Shown: piece after piece, positions 1-9,552 of the stretch | Position numbering within the stretch: the stretch's first letter is position 1 | Layout of the letters: every line of letters begins with the position of its first letter | From: Nemertoderma westbladi | Taxonomy: Eukaryota; Xenacoelomorpha; Nemertodermatida; Nemertodermatidae | NCBI GenBank assembly: GCA_032718475.1 | Contig: JAUCBJ010008416.1 | Location: 1-24,792 of the forward strand | Length of the DNA stretch: 24,792 bases | Direction: 5' to 3' | Program-made: the position numbers and the translations under genes | The notes under the pieces: model-generated | What the model was told of the DNA's origin: nothing | Seen by the model: only the letters and a program-made list of their open reading frames with translations | Databases searched by the model: none

Positions 1-310
1 ATAATTCTTTTTCTCTTTCCTTACTGCTCGTATTCTATTATAAATACGTGACTACAGTAAGATGAAATGTCCGTACTTATTAAAGTACAATAAAGCCACT
101 ACTATATTTAAGTATTATTGGTAGGCAGAGTATTAGGAATGCAAAGTTCAGATCCTCGTGTCTCGGCTAAACCAAGCTCTGGGTAGACCTTGGAAACGAC
201 TTGCCTCTTCACACTGACATTGCTTCGTGCGATATTGCTCTCATACCGTATATTAAATAATACATATAGTAGCGTGATGTCCCTTTAACAGTAGCGTAAA
301 ACGCAAAATA
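1..310. other. AT-rich intergenic DNA, no gene seen
   Basis: I see no ORF, RNA gene or clear repeat here. A short TTCAGATCC word near 148 recurs near 501 inside the downstream tandem repeat, so a third, worn copy may begin here, but it is too weak to call. Confidence 0.5.
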
Positions 311-665
311 AATCTGTTAAACCCTTTGACCATCTGCAATTCTAGTCGATTAAGATATCGTGGCACCCACCGATATACTTGAAAGACAAATTATAGAATC
401 AGTGGTTAACATCCCCAGACAAGTTCTGGAATAAATCGGTGCCCATCTCAAATATTAATTAGTTAATATTTACAAATCAAATAAATCAAAATCTGTAAAA
501 TTCAGATCCTTCAACAATTCTAGTCAATTAAGATATTGTAGCATTTACCGATATTCTTAAAGAGACAATTTTCTTAGAATTAAGGATCTTGTGTCCCTAG
601 ACAAGTTCTAGAATCAAAATATGTCCATTTAATTATCAAATAATAAAATTTCAGGGAATAAATTT
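311..665. repeat. Diverged two-copy tandem repeat, about 178 bp period
   Basis: Two imperfect direct copies lie end to end. The shared block CAATTCTAGTCRATTAAGAT starts at 337 and again at 515. Further shared blocks follow in the same order: CCGATAT, GAYAAGTTCTRGAAT and GTCCAT/GCCCAT. The second copy starts near 489. The copies differ at many sites, so the duplication is not recent. No coding potential is visible. Confidence 0.7.
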
Positions 666-1399
666 AAATTCATGTCTTTTAATGAATTTAATAAATTGCC
701 ATTTTACGCAATTTATAACATTCCCAAAATTCCATTAATTAATAGATCAAGGGAGCGGAGATTTATATTATTATGCGTATGCGTGTACGAAAGTCTCCCA
801 AACATAGTTAATAGCCGATAAAATTCGTAAAGTCATGTATAAACAGGACATTGACTATTAAAGAATTCCTATTAAATAACATCCCAGATCTGTATGCATT
901 GGAATTACCCTAATTCTACCGCTAGCTTTACATAATGTCACCATAGCAACAACCACGCTAGAATTAGAATTGAGTTAAAAGAACAATAGAAAGCTTGTCC
1001 CATTGAATAGCATAGGGAATAAATAGCGCACTGCTAGTATCCAAGGATACATAATAATACAGTGACATTCTGGAAGGCATTGACTAACGGACAAATGGCC
1101 CGAATGTGCGTAGTTGTGACCAGTTGTGTGGTATTTGTGAGTTTATAGGTGAATGTTACTGCTAAAGTGTGTTTACAGTAGCTAGTCGCAATCGTAAAAA
1201 TAACCTAACTCTCCAAGGAATACTTGAAGTACATCTAAGCCTTTGGGACGGACAGTGGAGTGACTTGTGCCGGTTATCGTTGTCGTTGTACAGCTACGTC
1301 GTTGGCGAAAGTACAGCTACAGCGGTACATCGGCGCTGAGAATCTCCTACTGTCCGGGGGCAAGGGAGAAATAGGCAGCGACGCCCGCTCGCCTAACGA
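666..1399. other. Intergenic region upstream of the zinc-knuckle ORF
   Basis: No gene is seen. The first part is AT-rich. The last 150 bases (about 1250-1395) are clearly richer in G, C and CpG, and the word GTACAGCTAC occurs twice, near 1288 and 1311. This composition change next to the downstream ORF suggests a promoter or the 5' part of the same element. A CCATAGCAAC site near 941 resembles half of an RFX X-box. Confidence 0.4.
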
Positions 1400-1407
1400 T
1401 ATATAAA
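1400..1407 (+). promoter_or_regulatory. Possible TATA box for the 618-aa ORF
   Basis: TATATAAA lies 35 bases before the ATG at 1442, right after a CpG-rich stretch. If used at normal spacing, transcription would start only about 5-12 bases before the ATG, giving a very short leader. It could also be a chance AT word. Confidence 0.25.
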
Positions 1408-1441
1408 CTCATTATAATATTGGTGAACTTGTATAGCAGAT

Positions 1442-3298
1442 ATGACTGAATTAATAGAAGATGATCTTGGTATCAGGGAGAGATATACTCTACCTTTACA
1501 AGCGTTTGTCGATAGCTTGATACGCGGCGACGCTGATCCAACTACTACGGAGGACGATGGTCGTTATATCGAACCGCCAATGTCCCAGGAGCAACTTACG
1601 CGTGAATTGGATTATAGAAAGTTCACTGCTCGCTACACGCATCGTAATGGTACGTATATGGACTTCTTGACCACTGGTCATCCTATTGATTTACACGACA
1701 CCGACGATGTAGACACCGAAAGGGAAATGGTTTTGTTTAAATATCATGCCCAGCGGAGTCGAAACGATAAATCGAGAATAGAACACGAGAACTCTATTCG
1801 AAACAAACTCGAAAGAGAAGACGTTGAAGAACCTGATAAACGTAACGGTTTCAACGATTATCTAGAATTCTTACGAGAGACCTATCTCAATGTTGCTAGT
1901 CAACAAAACCTCGAAACTCGATATCCCCAAGGTATGCATCAAGATCCTATAATGGAACTCAAACGGCTCTATTTTACGATGATGTATCTTACCGCCGATC
2001 GACCGCTACCTGTCGTTCCAGACAGCTTCGAACAGATGGAGGAATATTGTAAAACTGGAGAGCGATCACCCGCGTTTCCCCTTCAAGACGTTTGTATACA
2101 GAACCTACATTCATCCGTTATACAAAGACCCCGAATATCTACAGGTTATTCTGTCGTGGAAATACAGACAGTGGGTCCACTTACGGAAACCGACGCACCC
2201 ACTTCGTCTATGCAGCTGGAGGATGAACCAGTATGCTTGGAATCAGAAGCGATTCAACCTACGGCTTCTCGGAGCAGTGACAATGATTATGTCATAGAGT
2301 GGTATCAAGGTCCACAGCGTCTCACAGCGTACGATTATCGACACGCCAACTACGTTTCCCGAAAACGTTGTCGATTATGCGCATCGAGAGACCACTTCAC
2401 TCCTCTAGACTCGAGCGTACCTTGTTCCTATTTCCTCGAACAACCGATGATGGAAATATATTGTGCTTATTGCCGGCTTAATAACTCTCATATATTTGCC
2501 GTCTGCCCACAATTTATGACTCAATGTCACTACTGCCAACTTAAAGGACACGAAAGTTACAATTGTCCCTTTAATCGCGATTTAGAGAGCGTAGACGAGA
2601 TGATCACCCTGCGATACATCCGAGCTTGGGAAGCGAACGCAGATTTACATTGCGAATCCAGACATCGCTATTACCCTGGACGAGCTTACGAGGGAGTTTA
2701 CGCGTTCCATCCTTACCTATTCGCGTCGATTGAACAGAAAACACGCGTACCAAGTTACGAGTTAATAAAGCGTGTTGGTGAGTGTATTTCCACCAAGTTT
2801 GTCAGGAAATACCTTAGAAACGTTAACCCCAATGATATAACCACATATCACCTGATCAATTTTATCCGTCAGGACCCTGAGTATGGCGACATTTTCGTGA
2901 ACTCGCATCCTGAACTCCAGGAAGTATCTCGGCGCCCATATGAATATCGAACCCGAGAACGCGAGCTGGAGAGAACCATTAAACCGAGAAAGTTCCTCAC
3001 CACTCACGGTCCACCCACCGCTAGTGTCCAGACGACCCGTCAAGGACCCGTAGGAGCTGCTGTCCTAAGACGCGCTCTAAAGGCCGTTAGACCTCACTCC
3101 ACTGAGGTTGATATTAATCAACCAGGTACTTCGACCGGCGGGTATACCGATCGTAACCCTGCACCTTCTGATGCAATTATATTGCACCCTTCGCCTAGGA
3201 GCTACAGCCCTCCTCGTAAAGTGGCTCGCCCCAAAGAGAAAATGACTCTTGCTAGCTTTAAAAAACTGCGTAAACGCCGTCCGCGCAAGAAAGACTAA
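1442..3298 (+). CDS. Uncharacterised 618-aa protein with three CCHC-like zinc knuckles (possibly Gag-like)
   Basis: I do not recognise this protein by name. It is a complete uninterrupted ORF with a G at -3 of the ATG. Residues 1-180 are acidic and polar and probably helical. The only clear motif is a cysteine/histidine cluster: C310-C313-H318-C328, C341-C344-H350-C355 and C362-C365-H370-C375. The last has exact CX2CX4HX4C zinc-knuckle spacing. The first two are variants (X9 before the last Cys; X5 before the His). A low-complexity Pro/Thr/Ser region follows, then a strongly basic end (KKLRKRRPRKK, about 607-617) that could bind nucleic acid or act as a nuclear localisation signal. Zinc knuckles and a basic tail in one long exon suit a retroelement Gag or ORF1 protein. 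No protease, reverse transcriptase or integrase ORF follows it, and I found no LTR pair. A domesticated gag-derived gene or a host RNA-binding protein is therefore also possible. The integrase fragment 1.3 kb downstream is decayed while this ORF is intact, so they need not belong together. Confidence 0.6.
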   Translation: MTELIEDDLGIRERYTLPLQAFVDSLIRGDADPTTTEDDGRYIEPPMSQEQLTRELDYRKFTARYTHRNGTYMDFLTTGHPIDLHDTDDVDTEREMVLFKYHAQRSRNDKSRIEHENSIRNKLEREDVEEPDKRNGFNDYLEFLRETYLNVASQQNLETRYPQGMHQDPIMELKRLYFTMMYLTADRPLPVVPDSFEQMEEYCKTGERSPAFPLQDVCIQNLHSSVIQRPRISTGYSVVEIQTVGPLTETDAPTSSMQLEDEPVCLESEAIQPTASRSSDNDYVIEWYQGPQRLTAYDYRHANYVSRKRCRLCASRDHFTPLDSSVPCSYFLEQPMMEIYCAYCRLNNSHIFAVCPQFMTQCHYCQLKGHESYNCPFNRDLESVDEMITLRYIRAWEANADLHCESRHRYYPGRAYEGVYAFHPYLFASIEQKTRVPSYELIKRVGECISTKFVRKYLRNVNPNDITTYHLINFIRQDPEYGDIFVNSHPELQEVSRRPYEYRTRERELERTIKPRKFLTTHGPPTASVQTTRQGPVGAAVLRRALKAVRPHSTEVDINQPGTSTGGYTDRNPAPSDAIILHPSPRSYSPPRKVARPKEKMTLASFKKLRKRRPRKKD

Positions 3299-4429
3299 CT
3301 GTTTAGAGTATTTTTATATTTTAGAAACTGTGATTTGGTATATTTTATAGACTTAAATCCCATTTTCTGGGAGCGGTGTAAAAGCTTTTGTGGGATAACT
3401 GATTCGTTTGCCTTGTTGGCCAGTTCCCCCCCGGTCGCTAGAATACTCTAAAGGGGATCTATAGTTAAAATAGTGCAAGCTACCAGCTTATTGGCTGATT
3501 TGCTGTATGCAGGTATCTGGGCTCTGTTTAATCGGCCAACCAGCCTAAGAAGGTTGCGTCATAGCCTTGTTTTGTATCTCCCAATAGAATTTGAGTTAGC
3601 CTTGATTTTGACCTATCACAGAGCTACTGAACTGAAATTTTCCTATCTCACTGCTCTTTCTCTGTGTTGAACGGGAGCTTCGTGGAATAAGGGTAGTTGG
3701 TATCCTCGTATAGAGCAGTAGTCACGAGTTTTTCAAAGCCACGAAAGAACGGCTTTATAGTGTTTTGTGCTTTTCTGCTTTTTAGCTCAACACTAGTAGG
3801 TTTAATTATAAGGACATATATCCTTTAACTGACATACCGACCAAACTCATGGAATCACTGCAATCACTGCTGACACACGGCTTTTAATAACTGCTGAAAC
3901 TGCTAAAATTACCTGCTCAATCAATACTGTATACTGCTATTTGTTGTCGGTTATTCATTATATTTGTTGATGAATTATTATATTGGAATAACGAGAAATA
4001 ACCCCGACACCCAATATTCTTGATATACCGAAGGTAAGAGAGAAAGGTTACCAATAACGATTGTGACTTATGTTAAAGTGGTTTGAAGTGAATCTAATGT
4101 TATTTGATAGACCCTACATGAGTCAGTCTGTGTTCCTTTTATATGTGACTAAAATCAGTGAAGATTGGCAGATTAGTGTGCAGTATTGTGCAGCATTGTG
4201 TATGAGTGAGTCTGTTAAAGAAGCATTTCCTAAAGAATGCGCCATATATGTGAATTATAATTAAGCCATATCGTTGTGAGTAGTTTAAGTCATAACTCTG
4301 TTTATATAGATAAAGCGCCACGTCCTAAAGGAACTGTTAATATTCCCGAAGGTGAATAATATTGTCAGAGATTATATAATACTGTCAGTCGAATAATACA
4401 TTAGGCTTACATAGCAATAAAATTAAACC
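3299..4429. other. Intergenic region after the zinc-knuckle ORF, no gene seen
   Basis: Only short chance ORFs are present. The stretch GGGAGCGGTGTAAAAG near 3370 and the purine run AAAGGGGAT near 3451 resemble the kind of sequence that borders a 3' LTR, but no matching copy was found upstream of 1442, so no LTR is called. An AATAAA occurs near 4415. Confidence 0.4.
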
Positions 4430-4491
4430 GTCGAACCCAATCTCCCGGGAATATCCAGCGGGTGAATGATCGCGCACAGATTGGTTTCGAC
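4430..4491. repeat. Short inverted repeat
   Basis: The 14-base word at 4430-4443 (GTCGAACCCAATCT) is matched in reverse complement at 4478-4491 with one mismatch, leaving a 34-base GC-rich loop. It lies about 110 bases before the integrase fragment and could mark an element edge or be a relic hairpin. The minus strand contains GGGTTCGAC, which is like a Pol III B box, but no tRNA cloverleaf can be built around it. Confidence 0.4.
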
Positions 4492-4604
4492 TAGTGTAGT
4501 GAATCAAATACTTGTCATAGGCTAAAAAGCGATTTAATATCTAGAAGACATCTTAATTTGGCGGGTTAAACTGCCAAAGGTCTGAAAGCGCGAACAGCGG
4601 GTCA

Positions 4605-5012
4605 ATGACCTCCAATGCGTTCAAGGAGAGACTAATGAAGTTACGGAACTCGCCCTTGGCTCACTGGAAATCACCTGCCGAAATCCTCTTCGGCCACCAG
4701 ACGCGCACACTGGTCCATGCACACAGCCGCGCATTCCGCTCAGACCATCAGAAAGTCCGCACCCAGTTGGATTCCAAGGTCCCAGAACTCCAAGATAAAG
4801 TGGCAGCCCAATACAATAAGGGCTCCAAGACGCTTGACCCACTGACCGTTGGAAACCCGGTTCACATTCAGAATCCGTCGACCAACCGCTGGGACAAAAC
4901 CGGAAAGATTGTCGAAGTCGGACCAAAGCGTCGGAACATGGTACGAATGGCTTCCGGGCGCGTCCTTCAACGCAACCGCTGGTTCCTTCTGTATGACACC
5001 TCGATCATCCAA
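4605..5012 (+). pseudogene. Ty3/gypsy retrotransposon integrase, C-terminal fragment
   Basis: Codons from 4605 read as the end of a Ty3/gypsy-type Pol polyprotein. First comes the tail of the integrase core, with the typical LRNSP and SPAEILFG words (about residues 12-31). A linker with QYNKGSK-L-PL-VG follows. Last is the C-terminal module, with VHIQNP, RWDK-GKIVEVG and GR-LQRNRWFL (about residues 85-128). In intact elements integrase joins the cDNA copy to host DNA. Here the catalytic DDE core, the zinc-binding HHCC domain, RT/RNase H and protease are all missing. Upstream of about 4600 the frame soon meets a stop at 4554 and loses family likeness, so the piece is 5'-truncated. Residues after about 136 (to the stop at 5204) are AT-rich and look like flanking DNA read through. 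The fragment is more GC-rich than its surroundings. I saw no LTR or target-site duplication, so the mode of truncation is unknown. Confidence 0.85.
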
Positions 5013-5204
5013 GGCGGCGAGAAAACTCTACTGCAGAAGCCCTCAGACTCGGCCAACCTTTGTAATATCCTAAATCTAACACACAGTTTTTGTAGTTTGA
5101 TTGAAATTGAAATGATGTCGGACGCTTGGTGTCGGATGTTTGGATTTGCCCACTTATCCATGTTCTTTTATTTGTACTTTGTTGGGAAGCAATGTGAGTA
5201 TTAA

Positions 5205-6056
5205 TATTGGCCTTGTCTTAAACAACATCTCAGCTCTACGAGGGCACGAAAATGAAATAATTTCGTTTACAACTTTTCAAAATATGGCATATTTATTGAA
5301 CCGTACATTTTTTTTATCACATCTTTTTCGAAAACTTTTTATGTGTTGCTAAATATTACAATAATCCTGCCATCAGAAGGTAGAACACCCCATCGCAAAA
5401 AATCATGTTTTGAGTAAATTGACTTAGACTTTGGCGGTTTGGTGTAAGGATCAGCAAATCGTGAGATTTAGACCCGTATATGTTCAGGAAGAGGAAAGAT
5501 TGGAAAAATTTTTGATCAAAAAAATTTTCATTCGCATGGCCTTAAGCACTGAGATAAGAAACATCGGTAGGGTGTTTGGCATATCACAATAATTACAATT
5601 TTCGCAAAGGGTGTTTTTACGGTCGACGAATTGCAATTATTATTAGGGTGTTTTGCATATCACCAATTTACATATGGTGATTTTTATTAATGTGTAATTA
5701 CTTTTGATTACCGGCTGGGGTGAAACATAGGTGTTAATTTATTCCGCATTTATATTTCATTTTTACTATCAAAATTATACCAGAGAAATATGTAGTAAAT
5801 AGTTTTCCAACAAAGAATTAGAAGTTCACTAATAATCTTCTCTTTACAGCCAAACTTGCACTTATATGAGCAACCAGCATCGCGCAATACGTGTTTATGA
5901 GAGTCAAAAATACGTCTATCATCAGGAGATCGACATCTGCTTTGGGCTGGTGTGGCATTACCATGCAAAATCCACTGATTTCGTGGATATGCTAAACTGT
6001 TGGACGATATTATTCTCTCCATCCAGATCATAAACATTATCAAATACTTTATAACT
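5205..6056. other. AT-rich intergenic DNA with a small direct duplication
   Basis: No gene is recognised. The word TAGGGTGTTT(T)GCATATCAC occurs at about 5568 and again at about 5645, each followed by AT-rich sequence and a second GTGATTTTT/GTGTTTTT-like block, so this is a worn duplication of roughly 75 bases. On the minus strand, 5958-6050 reads as an ordinary-looking open frame running out of the adjacent minisatellite. It has no recognisable domain and is not called as a gene. Confidence 0.4.
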
Positions 6057-7584
6057 CCATCTACCAACACCAACATCACCCCGTTCATCCACACCATCTA
6101 CCTCCAACACCCCATATCCACCCTCTCCATCTACCTCCAACATCACTGTCCACCCACTCCAACTACCTCCAACACCTGTCCACCCATTCCATCTACCTCC
6201 GATATCCCCTGTCCACAAACTCCATCTACCTCCAACATCCCCTGTCCACCCACTCCATCTACCTCCAACATCCCCTGTCCACCCACTCCATCTACCTCCG
6301 ACATCCCCTGTCCACCCATTCCATCTACCTCCAACATCCCTTGTCCACCCACTTCATCTACTTCTGATATCCCCTGTCTACCAAATCTATCTACCTCCAA
6401 CACCTGTCCACCCATTACATCTACCTCCAACATCCCCTGTCCACACACTCCATCTACCTCCGACATCCCCTGTCCACCCACTCCATCTACTTCTGATATC
6501 CCCTGTCTACCCAATCTATCTACCTCCAACACCTCCTGTCCACCCATTCCATCTACCTCCGACATCCCCTGTTCACCCACTCCCATCTACCTCCGACATC
6601 CCCTGTCCACCCACTCCATCTACCTCCGACATCCCCTGTCCACCCACTCCATCTACCTCCAACATCCCCTGTCCACACACTCCATCTACCTCCAACATCC
6701 CCTGTCCACCCACTCCATCTACCTCCAACATCCTCTGTCCACCCACTCCATCTACCTCCGACATCCCCTGTCCACCCATTCCATCTACCTCCAACATCCC
6801 TTGTCCACACACTCCATCTACCTCCGATATCCCCTGTCCACCCACTCCATCTACTTCTGATATCCCCTGTCTACCCAATCTATCTACCTCCAACACCTCC
6901 TGTCCACCCATTCCATCTACCTCCAACATCCCCTGTCCAGGCACTCCCATCTACCTCCGACATCCCCTGTCCACCCACTCCCATCTATCTCCGACATCTC
7001 CTGTCCACCCACTCCATCTACCTCCGACATCCCCTGTCCACCCACTCCATCCTCCGACATCCCCTATCCACCCACTCCATCTACCTCCAACATCGTCTGT
7101 CCACCCACTCCATCTACTTCTGATATCCCCTGTCCACCCAATCCATCTACCTCCAACACCTGTCCACCCATTCCATCTACCTCCAACATCACCTGTCCAC
7201 CCACTCCATCTACTTCTGATATCCCCTGTCCACCCAATCCATCTACTTCCAATACCTGTCCACCCATTCCATCTACCTCCAACATCCCCTATGTCCACAC
7301 ACTCCATCTACCTCCGACATCCCCTGTCCACCCACACCATCTACCTCCAACATCCCCTGTCCACACACTCCATCTACCTCCGACATCCCCTGTCCACCCA
7401 CTCCATCTACCTCCGACATCCCCTGTCCACACATTCCATCTACCTCCAACATCCCCTGTCCACCCAATCTATCTACCTCCAACACCTGTATACCCAATCT
7501 ATCTACCTCCAACACCTCCTGTCCACTCATTCCATCTACCTCCAACATCACCTGTCCACCCACTCCATTTACCTCCGACATCTC
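6057..7584. repeat. Minisatellite array, 33-bp unit, about 46 copies
   Basis: The unit CCATCTACCTCCAACATCCC plus CTGTCCACCCACT (33 bases) repeats for about 1.5 kb. Variants include CCGACATC for CCAACATC and ACACACT or CCCATT endings, and there is a shortened 30-base unit ending AACACCTGTCCACCC. A marker variant with CTTCTGATATCCCCTGTC appears at 6361, 6490, 6854, 7117 and 7213. The spacings are 129, 364, 263 and 96 bases, close to multiples of 33 with small slips, and the variant is usually followed by the 30-base variant. This indicates duplication of multi-unit blocks. Because 33 and 30 are multiples of three, the array stays open in several frames on both strands. The encoded 11-residue repeats (PSTSNIPCPPT on the plus strand; GWTGDVGGRWS or GMLEVDGVGGQ on the minus strand) are probably by-products. 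Single extra C bases near 6579 and 6978 shift the frames. I do not call a protein here. Confidence 0.95.
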
Positions 7585-7865
7585 CAGCTATAAAGGATTA
7601 GTAGAAGAACATATGCTGAAAATTTCATGCAATTTGGTGCTGTAGTTCCAAAGAAACAGGTACATGGGTGAAAAATAAAAAACAAAACATAAAATTCTGA
7701 GATAACGGCATTTAAAATTTTTAAACCTTCCCGCCATTTTTTGTTAAATGGAGGGATAATTCAATTTATATTGAAAAAATAAGGATGAATACTTCTTAAC
7801 TAAAATTTTCGATATGGGGGTTTTCTGAGATTGTGATTGCATTTCCGATGTCAATTTTAACGTTT
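7585..7865. other. AT-rich spacer, no feature seen
   Basis: This is unique-looking AT-rich DNA between the minisatellite and the CAGA/CTGT repeat cluster. No ORF or repeat is supported. Confidence 0.4.
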
Positions 7866-8395
7866 GACAAATTCCAGACTGTCAGTCTGTCTGTTTATCA
7901 GACAATCTGTCTGTCTGTCTGTCAGTCGAAATTTAGGAAAGGACACGACATCAGCATTAAAGGGCTTTTCCTGGTAGGTGATTCCATTTCTGGTGTGAGT
8001 ATTCAAATATGATAGCTCTGTGTTGGTCTGTATACCTGTCGGTCTGTCCGTCAAAATATAACAGACAGACAGACAACCTGATAGACCTTCTATGAATCCT
8101 TTAAACGTTAAAACAGAAATTAGAAATGGAACCATAGACCAGTAAAACCCCTATACCAACATTTTCAGTTTAGTATTTCATTCATAATTTTTGAGTGACA
8201 GAGACAGATAGAAATGCACGCAGACAGAAAGACAGACAATCTTTGATTAGAACACTTTGATTAAAATAGACATTAGAAATGAGATCACTAAACAGGAAAA
8301 ATCATAGCGAAAATTGTACAATTCGCGTGTTTCTTTAATTTTGTCAGACAAGACCGACTGACAGGCAGAAAGACAACAATAACTCGAGAACTAAA
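7866..8395. repeat. Diverged interspersed-repeat cluster with (CAGA)n/(CTGT)n runs, one unit inverted
   Basis: Short CTGT runs (7877-7924 and near 8040) and CAGA runs (8061-8075, 8222-8238, 8346-8373) separate three related units. The units at 8060-8215 and 8218-8345 share ATTAGAAATGRRATCACTA/ACCATAGA followed by CAGTAAAA/CAGGAAAA. The unit at 7870-8060 carries the same order of words in reverse complement: AGAAATGGAATCACC, then CAGGAAAAGCCC. So this is an old repeat family with two direct copies and one inverted copy, and the tetranucleotide runs sit at the unit joints. No protein is encoded. Confidence 0.65.
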
Positions 8396-8825
8396 AGAGA
8401 TCTCGCTATGTCATTTTCAGTTTTTAAATCGCAAGATACATTTTGATCAGAATCCGGTAAAAAAAAAATTTAATTTTTATCACATACACGACACGTGTCC
8501 TTAATGAAAAGTGAAAAATAATCACGTATAAAAATTACCCACCCCCAATTGCGCAGGGTTATAAAAAATTAGTAATTTACCGACATTTTAAACCAATAAT
8601 CTGAAGGCAAACAGTAATTTGCGTTTTACTCGAAATGACTTTTTGTAACTTGCGGTCTTTTCACATTGCACAGCTGAATTGGTATGTTACACATTATAGT
8701 TTAATAAAATCAAAATTACAGTGTTTAAGAAATTCTACAAATTAATTGAAATTTCGGAAAATAATATCTATTTTCTGAGCCTCGTGCTGCGCGAAGGCCC
8801 CACGAACGTGTACGTTATGTACCGG
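8396..8825. other. AT-rich intergenic DNA, no feature seen
   Basis: I see short A and T runs and scattered AT-rich words only. There is no ORF of note, RNA gene or repeat that can be supported. Confidence 0.4.
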
Positions 8826-8827
8826 TA

Positions 8828-9409
8828 TGGGTCCGTGCACAAATGATGTCACGGTCGAAGAGGGGGGGGGGGGGGGAATTTTGTGACAATTTGTGACTTG
8901 GGGAGAGGGGGGTAGCTATACTTGTGACGTCACAATAGCACTTTGGTAAACAAATAAAATTAACAACACCAACATCAACAGCCAAAGTGAAATCCATTCA
9001 AGTAATCGCGAATCGAGGTGATGAAGTGTTAATTTATAATGTTAATAATAATTTAGTTAATTAATTTAATAATTAAGTTAATTATAATGTTCATTTATTT
9101 AATTTAGACCCAGGAAGGTGCACTGGTGCACTTCCGGTGATCGATGTCGAAACTCAAATGTCGTCATTCCGATGGGAGTGAATAATGAATATGTGGGGTG
9201 TCTTCCTTGTTTAGTAATTGCGTACAGCTGAATTAATGAAGTATTAACATTTAGTATTGACTAATAACATAATAATTTCAAATTTAACATTTTTATTAAC
9301 TATACTGCGTATTTTTTGTGACAGTGACGTTCAAGTGGGGAGGGGCTTACAAAATTCGTGACAGAGTGTGACAGGGGTTGAAAATCGTCAATTATTTGTC
9401 CACGGCCCC
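8828..9409. mobile_element. MITE-like element, imperfect TIRs, TA-flanked
   Basis: The left end GGGTCCGTGCACAAATGAT (8829-8847) matches the reverse complement of the right end (about 9391-9409, GGGGCCGTGGACAAATAAT) with four mismatches. A TA sits just outside each end (8826-8827 and 9410-9411), as expected for a Tc1/mariner-type target site. Inside the left end are a 15-G run (8862-8876), a second G-rich block and several TTTGTGAC/GTGACGTCAC words. The right half carries GTGACAGTGACG, GGGGAGGGG and GTGACAGAGTGTGAC. No transposase is present, so it would need one supplied in trans. The size (582 bp) and the lack of coding fit a MITE. Confidence 0.6.
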
Positions 9410-9552
9410 TATATTGGTTACTATGGCGATGAAAGTCAATTTAGTCAGCAAACAAAGATGGATCGAGGCAGGGTAATAAAAAAATCAGATCCCTTATATA
9501 TTTACAATATAAAAATACATAAATATATTTCTCAGAAAAACTTATGACATAA

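Noticed and set aside
3376-3840. 3' LTR beginning at TGTAAAAG after the zinc-knuckle ORF
   Set aside because: No matching 5' copy was found before 1442 and no primer-binding site is convincing.
4430-4491. tRNA or tRNA-derived SINE on the minus strand
   Set aside because: A B-box-like GGGTTCGAC is present, but no A box or cloverleaf stems could be placed.
6000-6860. 286-codon Thr/Ser/Pro-rich ORF and several Gly/Trp/Val-rich minus ORFs
   Set aside because: They are translations of the 33-bp minisatellite, which is open in many frames simply because its unit length is a multiple of three.
6057-7584. CRISPR-like array
   Set aside because: Units are directly adjacent with no unique spacers, and the sequence is eukaryotic; this is a minisatellite.
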